64,000 nucleotides of DNA from Arboricoccus pini. Its GTDB lineage: Bacteria; Pseudomonadota; Alphaproteobacteria; Geminicoccales; Geminicoccaceae. How positions within the stretch are numbered: the first letter of the stretch is position 1; each line of letters starts with the position of its first letter. Location: assembly GCF_900187945.1 (NCBI RefSeq), contig NZ_FYEH01000002.1, forward strand, positions 1-64,000. Direction: 5' to 3'. The notes below the pieces were generated by a model. That model was not told the DNA's origin. It did not search any database and worked only from the letters and a program-made list of their open reading frames with translations. Of this stretch, positions 23,174 through 31,455 are shown one piece after another. The translations under genes and the position numbers were made by a program.

Positions 23174-23923
23174 ATGGGCATTCTCTCCAAGATTTTCACC
23201 GCCGTCCGGGGGGCGGCCAGCGAAGGCGGCCAGGCCGTCGTCGACCATCAGGCACTGCGCATTCTCGATCAGGAGATCAGGGACGCCGATCGGGCGCTTT
23301 CCCAGTCCAGGACCGACCTTGCGAGCCTGATCGCCGAGCGCCGCATGGCCGATTCCAAGATCGTCGACATCGACCGTCGAATTGCCGAATACGAGGCACA
23401 TGCGGGAGCTGCCCTCCAGCGCGGCGAAGAGAAACTGGCGACGGAGGTGGCCGAGCGCATCGCCCAGCTCGAGAGCGAGCGCGCGGCGGCCGCCGAGACG
23501 GCCTCGCATTACGAGACCAATGAGCGCGGTCTGCGCGAGACGATCCGCAAGACGGAGGCCAATCTCAGGCGGATGAAATCGCAGGTCGATACGGTCAAGG
23601 CCACGGCCTCGGTGCAGCGTGCCCAGGCGGCGGTCGCCAGCCGGCATTCCGGCGCCCAGTCCCGCATGCAAAACGCCATGGATTCGCTGGATCGCATCAA
23701 GCAGCGCCAAGCCAAGCAGTCGCTGCAATACGAGGCGGCCGAGGAACTGCAACGCGAGGAAACCGGTGCCGATCTCGATGCCCGCCTGGCCGCAGCCGGC
23801 ATTGGCGGAGCGCCCGGTGGTGCATCCGCTGTCCTCGAGCGGCTGAAGGCCAAGCAACTCGGGTCGGCCACCGAGGACCGCCCGACCGCCGCGATCGAGG
23901 GACCGCGCCGGCAGATCACCTGA
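23174..23923 (+). CDS. yjfJ: PspA/IM30 family protein, YjfJ-like
   Basis: 249 residues, with the N-terminal amphipathic helix (MGILSKIFTAVRGAASE) typical of PspA proteins and then a long coiled coil (about 30-200) rich in Ala, Glu, Arg and Gln. PspA/Vipp1 proteins polymerise on the inner membrane and limit stress damage. No PspB, PspC or PspF genes are near, so this is not the classical phage-shock operon. It lies 29 bases after the DUF2170 gene and 32 bases before the YjfC-like gene, matching the order seen in E. coli yjf genes for this arm. Confidence 0.88.
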   Translation: MGILSKIFTAVRGAASEGGQAVVDHQALRILDQEIRDADRALSQSRTDLASLIAERRMADSKIVDIDRRIAEYEAHAGAALQRGEEKLATEVAERIAQLESERAAAAETASHYETNERGLRETIRKTEANLRRMKSQVDTVKATASVQRAQAAVASRHSGAQSRMQNAMDSLDRIKQRQAKQSLQYEAAEELQREETGADLDARLAAAGIGGAPGGASAVLERLKAKQLGSATEDRPTAAIEGPRRQIT

Positions 23924-23955
23924 GCGACGGTTGCGCGAGGATGCAGCGACGGCAC

Positions 23956-25110
23956 ATGACCGAGCGGCCCTGGTGGAAGACGCAGGCCGAGCAATTGGGC
24001 TTCGTCTTCCACACCATGTACGGCCAGCCCTATTGGGACGAGACCGCGTGCTGGCAGTTCGGCCTGCGCGAGATCGAGGAGGGCATCGATCAGCCGGCAG
24101 CAGAACTGCATGGGATGTGCCTGTCGCTGGTCGATCGCGTCGTCGAGGATGAGCGGCTCCTTCGCCGTCTGGCCATCCCCGAGCGCTTTTTCGACCTGAT
24201 CCGCCGCTCGTGGCGAGATCGCGAGCCCGCTCTCTATGGCCGCTTCGATCTTGCCTATGACGGCCGGGGCCCGGCCAAGCTGCTCGAATATAATGCCGAC
24301 ACGCCGACCAGTCTCTACGAGACGGCGTTCTTCCAGTGGCTCTGGCTGGAGGAGGCGATCCAGGCGGGTCAGGTGCCGGCCGACGCCGATCAGTTCAACC
24401 GGGTCCAGGAATGCCTAATCGAGGGCTTGGCCAGCCTAGGCGTGCCGCCGGGCTGGCCGATGCATTTCGCGGCGGCGGCCGGTTCCGCCGAGGATCGCGG
24501 GACCGTGCGCTATCTCGAGGATTGCGCCCTGCAGGCCGGGCTCATTCCCCGCTATCTCGACATCGAGCAGATCGGCATCGACACGCAGGGCCAGTTCACC
24601 GGGCTCGAGGGTGAGGCCATCACCCATCTCTTCAAGCTCTATCCCTGGGAATGGCTGCTGCGCGAAGACTATGCCGCTCATCTCGATGGCGCCGATACCC
24701 GCTTCACCGAACCGCCCTGGAAAGCCATCCTCTCCAACAAGGGCATTCTCCCTTTGCTCTGGGAGATGTTCGAGGGCCATCCCAATCTGCTGCCCGCCTA
24801 TTTCGAGGATGAGGCACAGGGCAGGGCGATGCTCGATGCGCGCTATGTCCGCAAGCCGCTGCTTTCGCGCGAGGGCGCCAACGTCACGATCCTCGATCTG
24901 GACCAGGAGGAAGAAACGGCCGAGGGTCCCTATGGCGCCGAGGGTCATGTCCTGCAGCTTTATGCCAGACTGCCCGAGGTCGAGGGCAACCACATGGTCG
25001 TCGGCGCCTGGATCGTGAACGGCGAGGCCTGCGGCATGGGGCTGCGCGAGGATAAGAGCAGGATCACGCGCGATCTCTCGCGCTTCGTGCCGCATATCAT
25101 CCTGGAATGA
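23956..25110 (+). CDS. yjfC: Glutathionylspermidine synthase-like ATP-grasp ligase, YjfC-like
   Basis: 384 residues. It lines up closely with E. coli YjfC along its length: YWDETACWQFGLREIEEGI, LYGRFDLAYDGRGPAKLLEY, NADTPTSLYETAFFQWLWLE, AILSNKGILPLLWEMF, YVRKPLLSREGANVTI, and the C-terminal IVNGEACGMGLREDKSRIT. These include the ATP-grasp ligands of the glutathionylspermidine synthetase family. Unlike E. coli Gss it has no amidase domain. It probably forms an amide bond between a peptide or protein carboxylate and an amine; the true substrate is unknown. ATG 23956 or 23941 may be the start. Confidence 0.9.
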   Translation: MTERPWWKTQAEQLGFVFHTMYGQPYWDETACWQFGLREIEEGIDQPAAELHGMCLSLVDRVVEDERLLRRLAIPERFFDLIRRSWRDREPALYGRFDLAYDGRGPAKLLEYNADTPTSLYETAFFQWLWLEEAIQAGQVPADADQFNRVQECLIEGLASLGVPPGWPMHFAAAAGSAEDRGTVRYLEDCALQAGLIPRYLDIEQIGIDTQGQFTGLEGEAITHLFKLYPWEWLLREDYAAHLDGADTRFTEPPWKAILSNKGILPLLWEMFEGHPNLLPAYFEDEAQGRAMLDARYVRKPLLSREGANVTILDLDQEEETAEGPYGAEGHVLQLYARLPEVEGNHMVVGAWIVNGEACGMGLREDKSRITRDLSRFVPHIILE

Positions 25111-25129
25111 CGGTCGGGAAGTGCCGGCT

Positions 25130-25420
25130 TTAGAGAAAGTCGATGCCGAACCAGAGGATGACGACGACCAAGACCAGATAGAGCGGCAGGGAGATCTGCT
25201 CGATGCGGCGCCGGTCCGGCGGCAGGTGGCCCGCCATGATCTTGGCATAGGAGGCCAGGGCCAAGATGAGGGCCGAGGCGATGCCCAGGAAGGTACGGGC
25301 CCCGACATCCAGGTGGCTGCCGCCAAAAAAGGCGACGCCGCAGGCGGCGATACCGACGATCTGCAAGGCCAGATCCCGACTCACCAGCCAGAGGAAGAGG
25401 GGTTGCAGCGCAGCACTCAT
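25130..25420 (-). CDS. Small integral membrane protein of unknown function
   Basis: 96 residues with three or four hydrophobic segments (LFLWLVSRDLALQIVGIAACGVAFF, FLGIASALILALASYA, LYLVLVVVILWFGIDFL) and a charged loop HLPPDRRRIEQ. The start at 25420 has GGAG five bases upstream; an upstream ATG at 25465 would add 15 basic residues and is less likely. It is convergent with the yjfC-like gene, whose stop is 20 bases away. I do not recognise a family. Confidence 0.7.
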   Translation of the reverse strand: MSAALQPLFLWLVSRDLALQIVGIAACGVAFFGGSHLDVGARTFLGIASALILALASYAKIMAGHLPPDRRRIEQISLPLYLVLVVVILWFGIDFL

Positions 25421-25556
25421 CGGCTCTCCGTTTCCCTGACTTGAACGTCGACGCGTTCGCGGCAATGGTGCCTTGCCGCCTGCCTAGAGGATTAGCCGCG
25501 CCTTGTCGCCTGATCCGGTCGCCCCGGCACCCAATCTCTCATCTTGGAGGACCAAG

Positions 25557-26012
25557 CTGCTCAAGATTTTCATCGATGCGGATGCGTGCCCGGTCAAGGA
25601 GGAGATCTATCGCGTGGCCGGACGCTATGGCCTGTCGGTCCTCGTGGTGGCCAACGCCTATCTGCGTGTGCCGGACGACCCGCGCATCGAACGGGTGACC
25701 GTGACGGAGGGCCTCGATCGCGCCGACGATTGGATCGCCGAGCGGGCGGAGCAGGGCGATGTCGTCATCACCGCCGACGTTCCGCTGGCCGATCGCTGCG
25801 TCAAGGCGGGGGCCCGCGTCATCGCCCCGAACGGCCGTCCCTTTACGCCGGCCTCGATCGGCGCCGATCTGGCGATGCGCAACCTCATGACCAGCCTTCG
25901 TGAGGCAGGCGAGATCAAGAGTGGCGGTCGTCCCTTTTCCAAGCAGGATCGCAGTCAGTTCCTGCAAGCGCTCGACACGGCCATCCAGGCGATCCGACGA
26001 ACGGGCAAGTAG
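25557..26012 (+). CDS. YaiI/YqxD family (UPF0178, DUF188) protein
   Basis: The conserved DADACPVKEEIYRVA stands at the N-terminus, followed by VVITADVPLADRCV and FTPASIGADLAMRNLM, all typical of this family of PIN-like fold proteins with a putative metal site. The function is not established. No ATG lies in the right place. CTG at 25557 has a perfect GGAGG six bases upstream and gives a family-like N-terminus (LLKIFIDADACP); TTG at 25503 would add 18 residues but has no ribosome site. I therefore annotate the CTG, with the TTG as the alternative. Confidence 0.85.
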   Translation: MLKIFIDADACPVKEEIYRVAGRYGLSVLVVANAYLRVPDDPRIERVTVTEGLDRADDWIAERAEQGDVVITADVPLADRCVKAGARVIAPNGRPFTPASIGADLAMRNLMTSLREAGEIKSGGRPFSKQDRSQFLQALDTAIQAIRRTGK

Positions 26013-26019
26013 CCCACTC

Positions 26020-26832
26020 TCAGGCGAGAACCGGGTATCCCTGGACGATGGCCTGGGCTTCAAGGTCGAGGATGCTGTCATAGTCGCTCTCCTCCAGCAC
26101 CTCGAAGCCCGAGATGCCCAGCATCGCCAGCCCTTCCGCCGCCGCCGGATCGGCGATCAGATCCCGCAGGGCCGCCCGCATGACGTCGATCTCAGCCGCG
26201 TTGGTGGCAAGGCTGGTGATGAGCGGCAGGCCCGGTGTCGACGCGGAAACGGCAAGAACGCGCAGGCCTTCGGTCAATTCCGGGCGATGATGGGCGGCCA
26301 GGCCATAGGTGATGGCATCGATCGCGGCCACGCCCGCATAGCCTTTGGCCACGGCCGCCATGCTGGCCAGATGGGCGCCGGTCGGCAGGACCCGGGCGAA
26401 GAACGGCCGACCGGCCGCATGCGGGGCGATCAAGGCGCGCAGCAGGTTCATGCCGCTATTGCTGTCGGGCCCATTAACGGCCACGACCTGGCCGCGCAAT
26501 TCGGCAACCTCCTCGATCGGTGAATCCGCCGCCACGATGACGACGCTGCAATGCCGTCCCCGTTCGATGCAGGGCCAAGCGTAGCTGGGGGTCGCCACAT
26601 AGCGGACGCGGCCACGAAGAAAGGTGCGAAGCGGATAGCCGCAGGTCTGCGCCATGAGAAGGTCGGGGGCCTGCCAAACCGCCGGCGGCGCCGCCCGGCG
26701 ATCCAGGCTTGAGGGGACGTCCTTCAGGTTGCGATCTTGAAGGATCGCTGCCAGCGCCGACCAGACGGCGTCATTCGCCGACTGTAGCCACGGCGCGTCG
26801 TACATGCCCAAGCTGGCGATCCGAGCTGTCAT
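26020..26832 (-). CDS. PhnD/phosphonate-type periplasmic-binding-fold protein without signal peptide
   Basis: 270 residues. The protein starts directly with the mature fold (MTARIASLGMYDAPWLQSA), then LLMAQTCGYPLRTF, YVATPSYAWPC, LRGQVVAVNGPDSNSGMNLL and GAHLASMAAVAKGYAGVAAID, the usual blocks of phosphate/phosphonate ABC substrate-binding proteins. There is no Sec or Tat signal and no ABC permease or ATPase next to it, so it may bind its ligand in the cytosol or be a stand-alone enzyme or sensor of that fold. It starts 62 bases inside the desaturase gene in another frame, a long overlap that implies coupled translation. Confidence 0.78.
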   Translation of the reverse strand: MTARIASLGMYDAPWLQSANDAVWSALAAILQDRNLKDVPSSLDRRAAPPAVWQAPDLLMAQTCGYPLRTFLRGRVRYVATPSYAWPCIERGRHCSVVIVAADSPIEEVAELRGQVVAVNGPDSNSGMNLLRALIAPHAAGRPFFARVLPTGAHLASMAAVAKGYAGVAAIDAITYGLAAHHRPELTEGLRVLAVSASTPGLPLITSLATNAAEIDVMRAALRDLIADPAAAEGLAMLGISGFEVLEESDYDSILDLEAQAIVQGYPVLA

Positions 26833-27769
26833 AGCCTGTCACCTCTTCCGGATAGGCTGGATGAACCAGCCGGTCATGCGGGCGAAACAGGAAACGATCG
26901 GCGACATCCAGATAACCATCATAGACGAGCCCGCCATTGCCGGCCACCAGGCGTTCGCGGTGACGGCGGTAATAGGCGGGGATCGCGTACCAGGGCAGGC
27001 CCGGCTTGTCGTGATGCACGACGTGAAGGTTATTGTAGAGGAACAGCAGCCCCAGAACCGGGGCATTCTCAACGATCGCCGTCCGGTGCGCTGTGGCCGG
27101 CGCTGCCCGGTGCTCGGCAAAGGAGCGGACCAGCGCCAGGGCAAAGCCGGGATAGACGAAGACCAGCAGATAGGACCAAAGCGACATGTCGCAGACGACG
27201 AGAACCCAGAAGAGGATGGGCACAATGCCGGCCGCGTGCAGGGCCCAGATCCCCAAGAGCTTGCGATTCCCCGTCATCAGCCGCCACGCCTGTCCGGCCA
27301 GGAAGACCAGAATGCCATGCAGCGGCCCGAGCACGACGCGGCCGGCCAGCGTGTCGATGACGCGATAGAAATGTACGAAGCGATGGCGCAGCCTCTTCGC
27401 CTGCGCCGGTGTCAGATAGTAGCTTTCCGGATCGTCGATCGGGTCGGTAAGCCTGTCGTTTTGATGGTGGCATCGATGGCTGTGCCGGTAGATGGCATAA
27501 GGCAGCCACAGGCCCAGGGGCCAAAAGCCGATAAAGTCATTGACCCATCGAAAGGGCGTCGGGTGATCGTGGATCACCTCGTGCTGCAGCGACATGTGCC
27601 AGGCCATGAACCAGGCTGCCGCCGGCAGAAGCAGGACCAGCGGGATGTCACTGTGGAAATAGGTGAGCGCCAACCAGCCGCCATAGACCAGGGCCGTCAG
27701 ACCCATAGTCGGCCATTCGATCCCCCGACCTGCCATCCCCCTGCATCCCCCGCATCGGTCTTCCACCAT
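26771..27769 (-). CDS. Membrane fatty acid desaturase
   Basis: About 332 residues with the three histidine boxes of the desaturase family: HEVIHDH near residue 65, HSHRCHH near 98, and HVVHH near 248. Hydrophobic segments precede and follow the boxes. It would introduce a double bond into an acyl chain (or hydroxylate a related lipid) using a di-iron centre. The start is uncertain: ATGs at 27769 and 27736 and a TTG at 27796 are in frame and none has a standard ribosome site. It is divergent from an XRE-type regulator gene, which may control it, and shares its transcript with the PhnD-like gene. Confidence 0.85.
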   Translation of the reverse strand: MVEDRCGGCRGMAGRGIEWPTMGLTALVYGGWLALTYFHSDIPLVLLLPAAAWFMAWHMSLQHEVIHDHPTPFRWVNDFIGFWPLGLWLPYAIYRHSHRCHHQNDRLTDPIDDPESYYLTPAQAKRLRHRFVHFYRVIDTLAGRVVLGPLHGILVFLAGQAWRLMTGNRKLLGIWALHAAGIVPILFWVLVVCDMSLWSYLLVFVYPGFALALVRSFAEHRAAPATAHRTAIVENAPVLGLLFLYNNLHVVHHDKPGLPWYAIPAYYRRHRERLVAGNGGLVYDGYLDVADRFLFRPHDRLVHPAYPEEVTGYDSSDRQLGHVRRAVATVGE

Positions 27770-27911
27770 TGAGATGCTCGAAAAATGACGAGGCAACGAG
27801 CGAATGCGTGACTTTTGCGGCGTTTGATCACAACACGTGAATATGGAATATTAAATCGACAAACTGATGCGAATTCGAAGCGATTGATGTGAATGATCTG
27901 CAGGCAATTCG

Positions 27912-28760
27912 ATGAATAAGCGCGTGATGGTTCGGCTCTTCCGCGAGCGCCTCATTCAGGTGCTGGAAAAGTCGGAACTGAGCCAGACAGCCTTTGCCGA
28001 GCGGGTCCAGATCGATCGGTCCACCCTTTCCCAGCTGCTCGCGCCTGGAAATGAACGCCTGCCGAGGATGGAGTCGGTCATTGGCATCGCCACGAGTTTC
28101 CAGGTCTCACTGGATTGGCTCTTTGGCCTCAGTCAGCGTGACGGGCTTGGGGCCGATGTGCTGCACGAGAGCCTTCAGGTCGAATCAGACGCTCTCTCGC
28201 ATCTGGATGAGCGGCTGTTGCGCTGGCATCGCGAGGCGGCCGGCTACAAGATCCGCCACGTGCCCGCGAGCTTCCCCGACGTCTTGAAGACAGACGACGT
28301 CATCCGCTTCGAGTATGGGCTCTCAGCCGTACCCACGCCCGAGCGGCGGATCGGCATCACCCAGTCGCGGCTGGACTATCTGCGCGAGCCGGACACGGAG
28401 ATGGAAACAGCCATGCCGTTCCAGACGATGGAAAGCTTTGCACGGGGCGAGGGTGGCTGGCAGGGGCTGGACCGGTCGCTCCGGCGCGAACAGATCCTCC
28501 ATGCAATGAGCCTCGTCGACGAACTCTATCCACGCTTTCGTTGGTTTCTCTATGATGGACGCCAGGATTTTTCGGCACCGGTGACGGTCTTTGGCCCACA
28601 ACGCGCGGCCATCTATATCGGCCGCAACTATTTTGTCTTCCGCTCGACCGAGCACATCCGCATCCTGGCGCAGCATGTCGATCGGCTGATCCGCGCTGCG
28701 ACGATAACCGCGACCAGAACCCGCCCCTGGCTCGAATCCCTGCTACCACTGGTGCGCTAG
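27912..28760 (+). CDS. XRE-family helix-turn-helix regulator with C-terminal ligand-type domain
   Basis: 282 residues. Residues 10-75 form an XRE/Cro helix-turn-helix: LSQTAFAERVQIDRSTLSQLL is the canonical segment, then IATSFQVSLDWLFGLS. The remaining 200 residues are a soluble mixed domain (RIGITQSRLDYLREPDTEME, FGPQRAAIYIGRNYFVFR) that could bind a ligand. It is divergent from the desaturase with about 140 AT-rich bases between and lies upstream of the peptide-type ABC importer. It may regulate either side; the sequence does not decide. Confidence 0.82.
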   Translation: MNKRVMVRLFRERLIQVLEKSELSQTAFAERVQIDRSTLSQLLAPGNERLPRMESVIGIATSFQVSLDWLFGLSQRDGLGADVLHESLQVESDALSHLDERLLRWHREAAGYKIRHVPASFPDVLKTDDVIRFEYGLSAVPTPERRIGITQSRLDYLREPDTEMETAMPFQTMESFARGEGGWQGLDRSLRREQILHAMSLVDELYPRFRWFLYDGRQDFSAPVTVFGPQRAAIYIGRNYFVFRSTEHIRILAQHVDRLIRAATITATRTRPWLESLLPLVR

Positions 28761-28844
28761 GTCGCCGGCGCAGGGCCCGAGGATGCTTGACGGCAACCAT
28801 CCAGGCCGCCTACCGCCATGGCGAAGCGCGCAAGGACCAGCCCG

Positions 28845-30461
28845 ATGACCCGTTCTCTCTCACGCCGTCGCCTCTTGAGGACGGGGACCGCAGCCGCCCT
28901 CGGGCTGTCCCTGCCATTGCGCCATCCGTCTGCGGCGACGACCAGCAAAGGCGGCATCCTCAAGGTCGCCGCCGATACCGAACCGCGCAATCTCAACCCC
29001 GCCATCGTCGCCTCCAACGGAGTCTTCTTCGTCGCCAGCAAGGTCGTCGAGCCGCTGGCCGAGCAGGCTTTCGCGCCCAACGGCGCCCCCATCGGCCAAG
29101 TCCCCCGTCTGGCCACGGGCTGGGAGGGAGCACCGGACGGGCGGAGCGTGCGCCTCACCTTGCGTCAAGGCGTGACCTGGCATGACGGCCAGCCCTTCGA
29201 TTCCAGGGACGTGGCGTTCACCGCGCTTGAAGTCTGGCGCAAGCTGCAGAATCTGGGGCAGGTCGTCTTTGCCTCCTTGGAAGCGGTCGACACACCCGAT
29301 GCCGCGACGGCGATCCTGCGTTTCGCGCAGCCCGTGCCCTTCCAACTGTTCCGCAATGCCATGCCGGCACTGACGAGCGTGCTGCCGCGCCATCTCTATG
29401 AAGGCGGCGACATCATGACCAACCCCGCCAACAAGCAGCCCGTCGGCACGGGTCCCTTTCGTTTCGTCGAGCACAAGGAAGGCGACTATTACCGGCTTGA
29501 ACGCCATGTCGGCTACTGGCAGCAGGACCAGCCTTATCTCGACGGCATTCTTTATCGCGTGCTGCCCGACAAAGGTGCGATCGCCGCCGCACTCGAGACG
29601 GGCGACATCGACGTCGCGGCCTTCTCCGCCGTCTCCCTGGCCGATATCGACCGTCTCACCCAGCAGGAAGGCATGCAGGTCGACCAGGAAGGTTATGAGG
29701 CCCTGACCTACCAGGTGATGATCGAAATCAATCATCGCCGCAAGGAACTGGCCGATGTCCGCGTGCGGCGGGCGATCGCCTTTGCCGTCGATCGCAAGCA
29801 GGTGGCGGACACGATCTTCATGGGCAGAGCCACGCCCGCCACGGGGCCCGTGCCACGCTCGGATGCGCAATTCTTCGAGGAGAGCGTGCCGCACTACGCC
29901 TTCGATCCGGCCATGGCGGAGCGCATGCTGGACGAGGCGGGCTATCCGCGCGGCGCCGATGGCAAGCGCTTCAGCCTCAGCCTGCTACCGGCTCCTTGGT
30001 TCGAGCAGACTTTGCAAATGGGCGACTACCTGAAGCAGGCCCTGGCTCGGATCGGCATCGAGGCTATCATCACGGTCCTGGACCCGGCTGCCCATCAGCA
30101 GGCCGTCTACACCGATCATCGTTTCGATCTGGCGATCGGCTCACCGGCCTATCGCAACGATCCCGGCATCTCGACGACCATACTCTATAAGAGCGGCATT
30201 CCGGCGGGTGTGCCCTTTTCCAACCAGTATGGCTACGCCGATACCTTGATGGACAACATCATCGCTCAGGCGGCCGCCGCGACCGACCCCATCATGCGGA
30301 TCACCGTCTTTCAGCGCTTCCAGAAATATGCGGGCCTGCAACTGCCGATCATCCCGGTCGTTGACTTCACGATGCTGACAACCGCCCGCCCCAACGTACG
30401 CGGCATTGCCGCCAATCCTCGCTGGGCTGTCTCGAACTGGGCCGACACGTGGCTGGCCTGA
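28845..30461 (+). CDS. ABC transporter substrate-binding protein, peptide/nickel (family 5) type
   Basis: 538 residues with a clear Tat signal near the N-terminus (SRRRLLRTGTAAALGLSLPL), so it is probably exported folded. Family 5 features are seen in VEPLAEQAF, LATGWEGAPDGRSVRLTLRQG, WHDGQPFDSRDVAFT and VGTGPFRFVEHKEGDYYRL, close to the Dpp/Opp/Nik signature. ATG 28845 has AAGGA about nine bases upstream; ATG 28818 would add nine residues. It heads a five-gene operon with the order of nikABCDE or dppABCDF. The substrate may be a peptide, an opine-type compound or a metal complex. Confidence 0.9.
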   Translation: MTRSLSRRRLLRTGTAAALGLSLPLRHPSAATTSKGGILKVAADTEPRNLNPAIVASNGVFFVASKVVEPLAEQAFAPNGAPIGQVPRLATGWEGAPDGRSVRLTLRQGVTWHDGQPFDSRDVAFTALEVWRKLQNLGQVVFASLEAVDTPDAATAILRFAQPVPFQLFRNAMPALTSVLPRHLYEGGDIMTNPANKQPVGTGPFRFVEHKEGDYYRLERHVGYWQQDQPYLDGILYRVLPDKGAIAAALETGDIDVAAFSAVSLADIDRLTQQEGMQVDQEGYEALTYQVMIEINHRRKELADVRVRRAIAFAVDRKQVADTIFMGRATPATGPVPRSDAQFFEESVPHYAFDPAMAERMLDEAGYPRGADGKRFSLSLLPAPWFEQTLQMGDYLKQALARIGIEAIITVLDPAAHQQAVYTDHRFDLAIGSPAYRNDPGISTTILYKSGIPAGVPFSNQYGYADTLMDNIIAQAAAATDPIMRITVFQRFQKYAGLQLPIIPVVDFTMLTTARPNVRGIAANPRWAVSNWADTWLA

Positions 30462-30477
30462 GCCCCTGGGCAAAGGC

Positions 30478-31455
30478 GTGAATTTCAGGCTTGCCCGCTT
30501 CGCGGCGCGACGCCTGGGGACAGGCCTGCTTGTCCTGCTCATCGTGAGCATCGTCAATTTCATGTTGCTGGCAGCAGCACCCGGCGATGCCGTCGATGCC
30601 TATCTGGCCGAGACAGGCGGGGCAGGCGGCGATGCCGCGGGTCTACGGACCGCATGGGGATTGTCCCTTGGCCTCTGGCCGCGCCTATGCCTCTATCTGT
30701 CAGGGCTCCTGCATTTCGATCTCGGCTGGTCGGTAGCCTTCGATCGCCCCGTGGTCGGCCTCATCCTGGAGCGCCTACCCAATACGTTGCTCCTCTCGGG
30801 CACCGCTCTGGCCTTCGCCGCCGCCCTGGGCACGTCCATGGGCATCCTGGCCGGCATGCGGCCCCATGGCATCGGCGACGGCATCTTGCGCGCGCTCAGT
30901 CTGATCCTCAGTGCCATCCCGAACTTCTGGCTCGGCCTCATGCTCATGCTGCTATTCACACTGAAACTCGCCTGGCTGCCCTTGGGAGGCATCAGCAGTC
31001 TCACCGCGAGCGAAGGGAGCCTCTCGCATGTGCTGGACGTGGCCAAGCATCTGGTGCTGCCGGTAAGCGCGCTCGGGCTCGGCTACGCCGCCCTCTACCA
31101 GCGGCTGATGCGGGCCGGCATGGTGCAGGCCGCAGGTGAGGACTATGTGCGCACCGCGCGCGCGAAGGGCCTTGCGCGCCGGCGCATCCTGCTGCGGCAC
31201 ATGGCGCGCAATGCGATTCTGCCCGTCGTCACGATGTTGGGCCTCCAGGCCGGGACGCTTCTCGGGGGTAGCGTCGTGATCGAGAGCGTCTTTGCCATTC
31301 CGGGGCTGGGCCGACTGGCGGCGGAGGCCGTCACGCGCCGGGACGCGCCACTCCTCCTGGGTATCATTCTCATAAGCGCGCTGCTCGTCATTCTCATCAA
31401 TGTCCTGATCGACCTTGTGCAGTCGAAGCTGGACCCGCGCGTGGTCCGCAGCTGA
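30478..31455 (+). CDS. ABC transporter permease, DppB/NikB type
   Basis: 325 residues from GTG 30478 (17 bases after the previous stop), with five or six membrane helices. The N-terminus LARFAARRLGTGLLVLLIVSIVNFMLL is the typical first helix, and the cytoplasmic EAA-type loop is seen in EDYVRTARAKGLARRRILLRHMARN. GSVVIESVFAIPGLGRL is the conserved block before the last helices. It forms the channel with the next gene product; the stop and the next ATG overlap by one base (TGATG). Confidence 0.9.
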   Translation: MNFRLARFAARRLGTGLLVLLIVSIVNFMLLAAAPGDAVDAYLAETGGAGGDAAGLRTAWGLSLGLWPRLCLYLSGLLHFDLGWSVAFDRPVVGLILERLPNTLLLSGTALAFAAALGTSMGILAGMRPHGIGDGILRALSLILSAIPNFWLGLMLMLLFTLKLAWLPLGGISSLTASEGSLSHVLDVAKHLVLPVSALGLGYAALYQRLMRAGMVQAAGEDYVRTARAKGLARRRILLRHMARNAILPVVTMLGLQAGTLLGGSVVIESVFAIPGLGRLAAEAVTRRDAPLLLGIILISALLVILINVLIDLVQSKLDPRVVRS

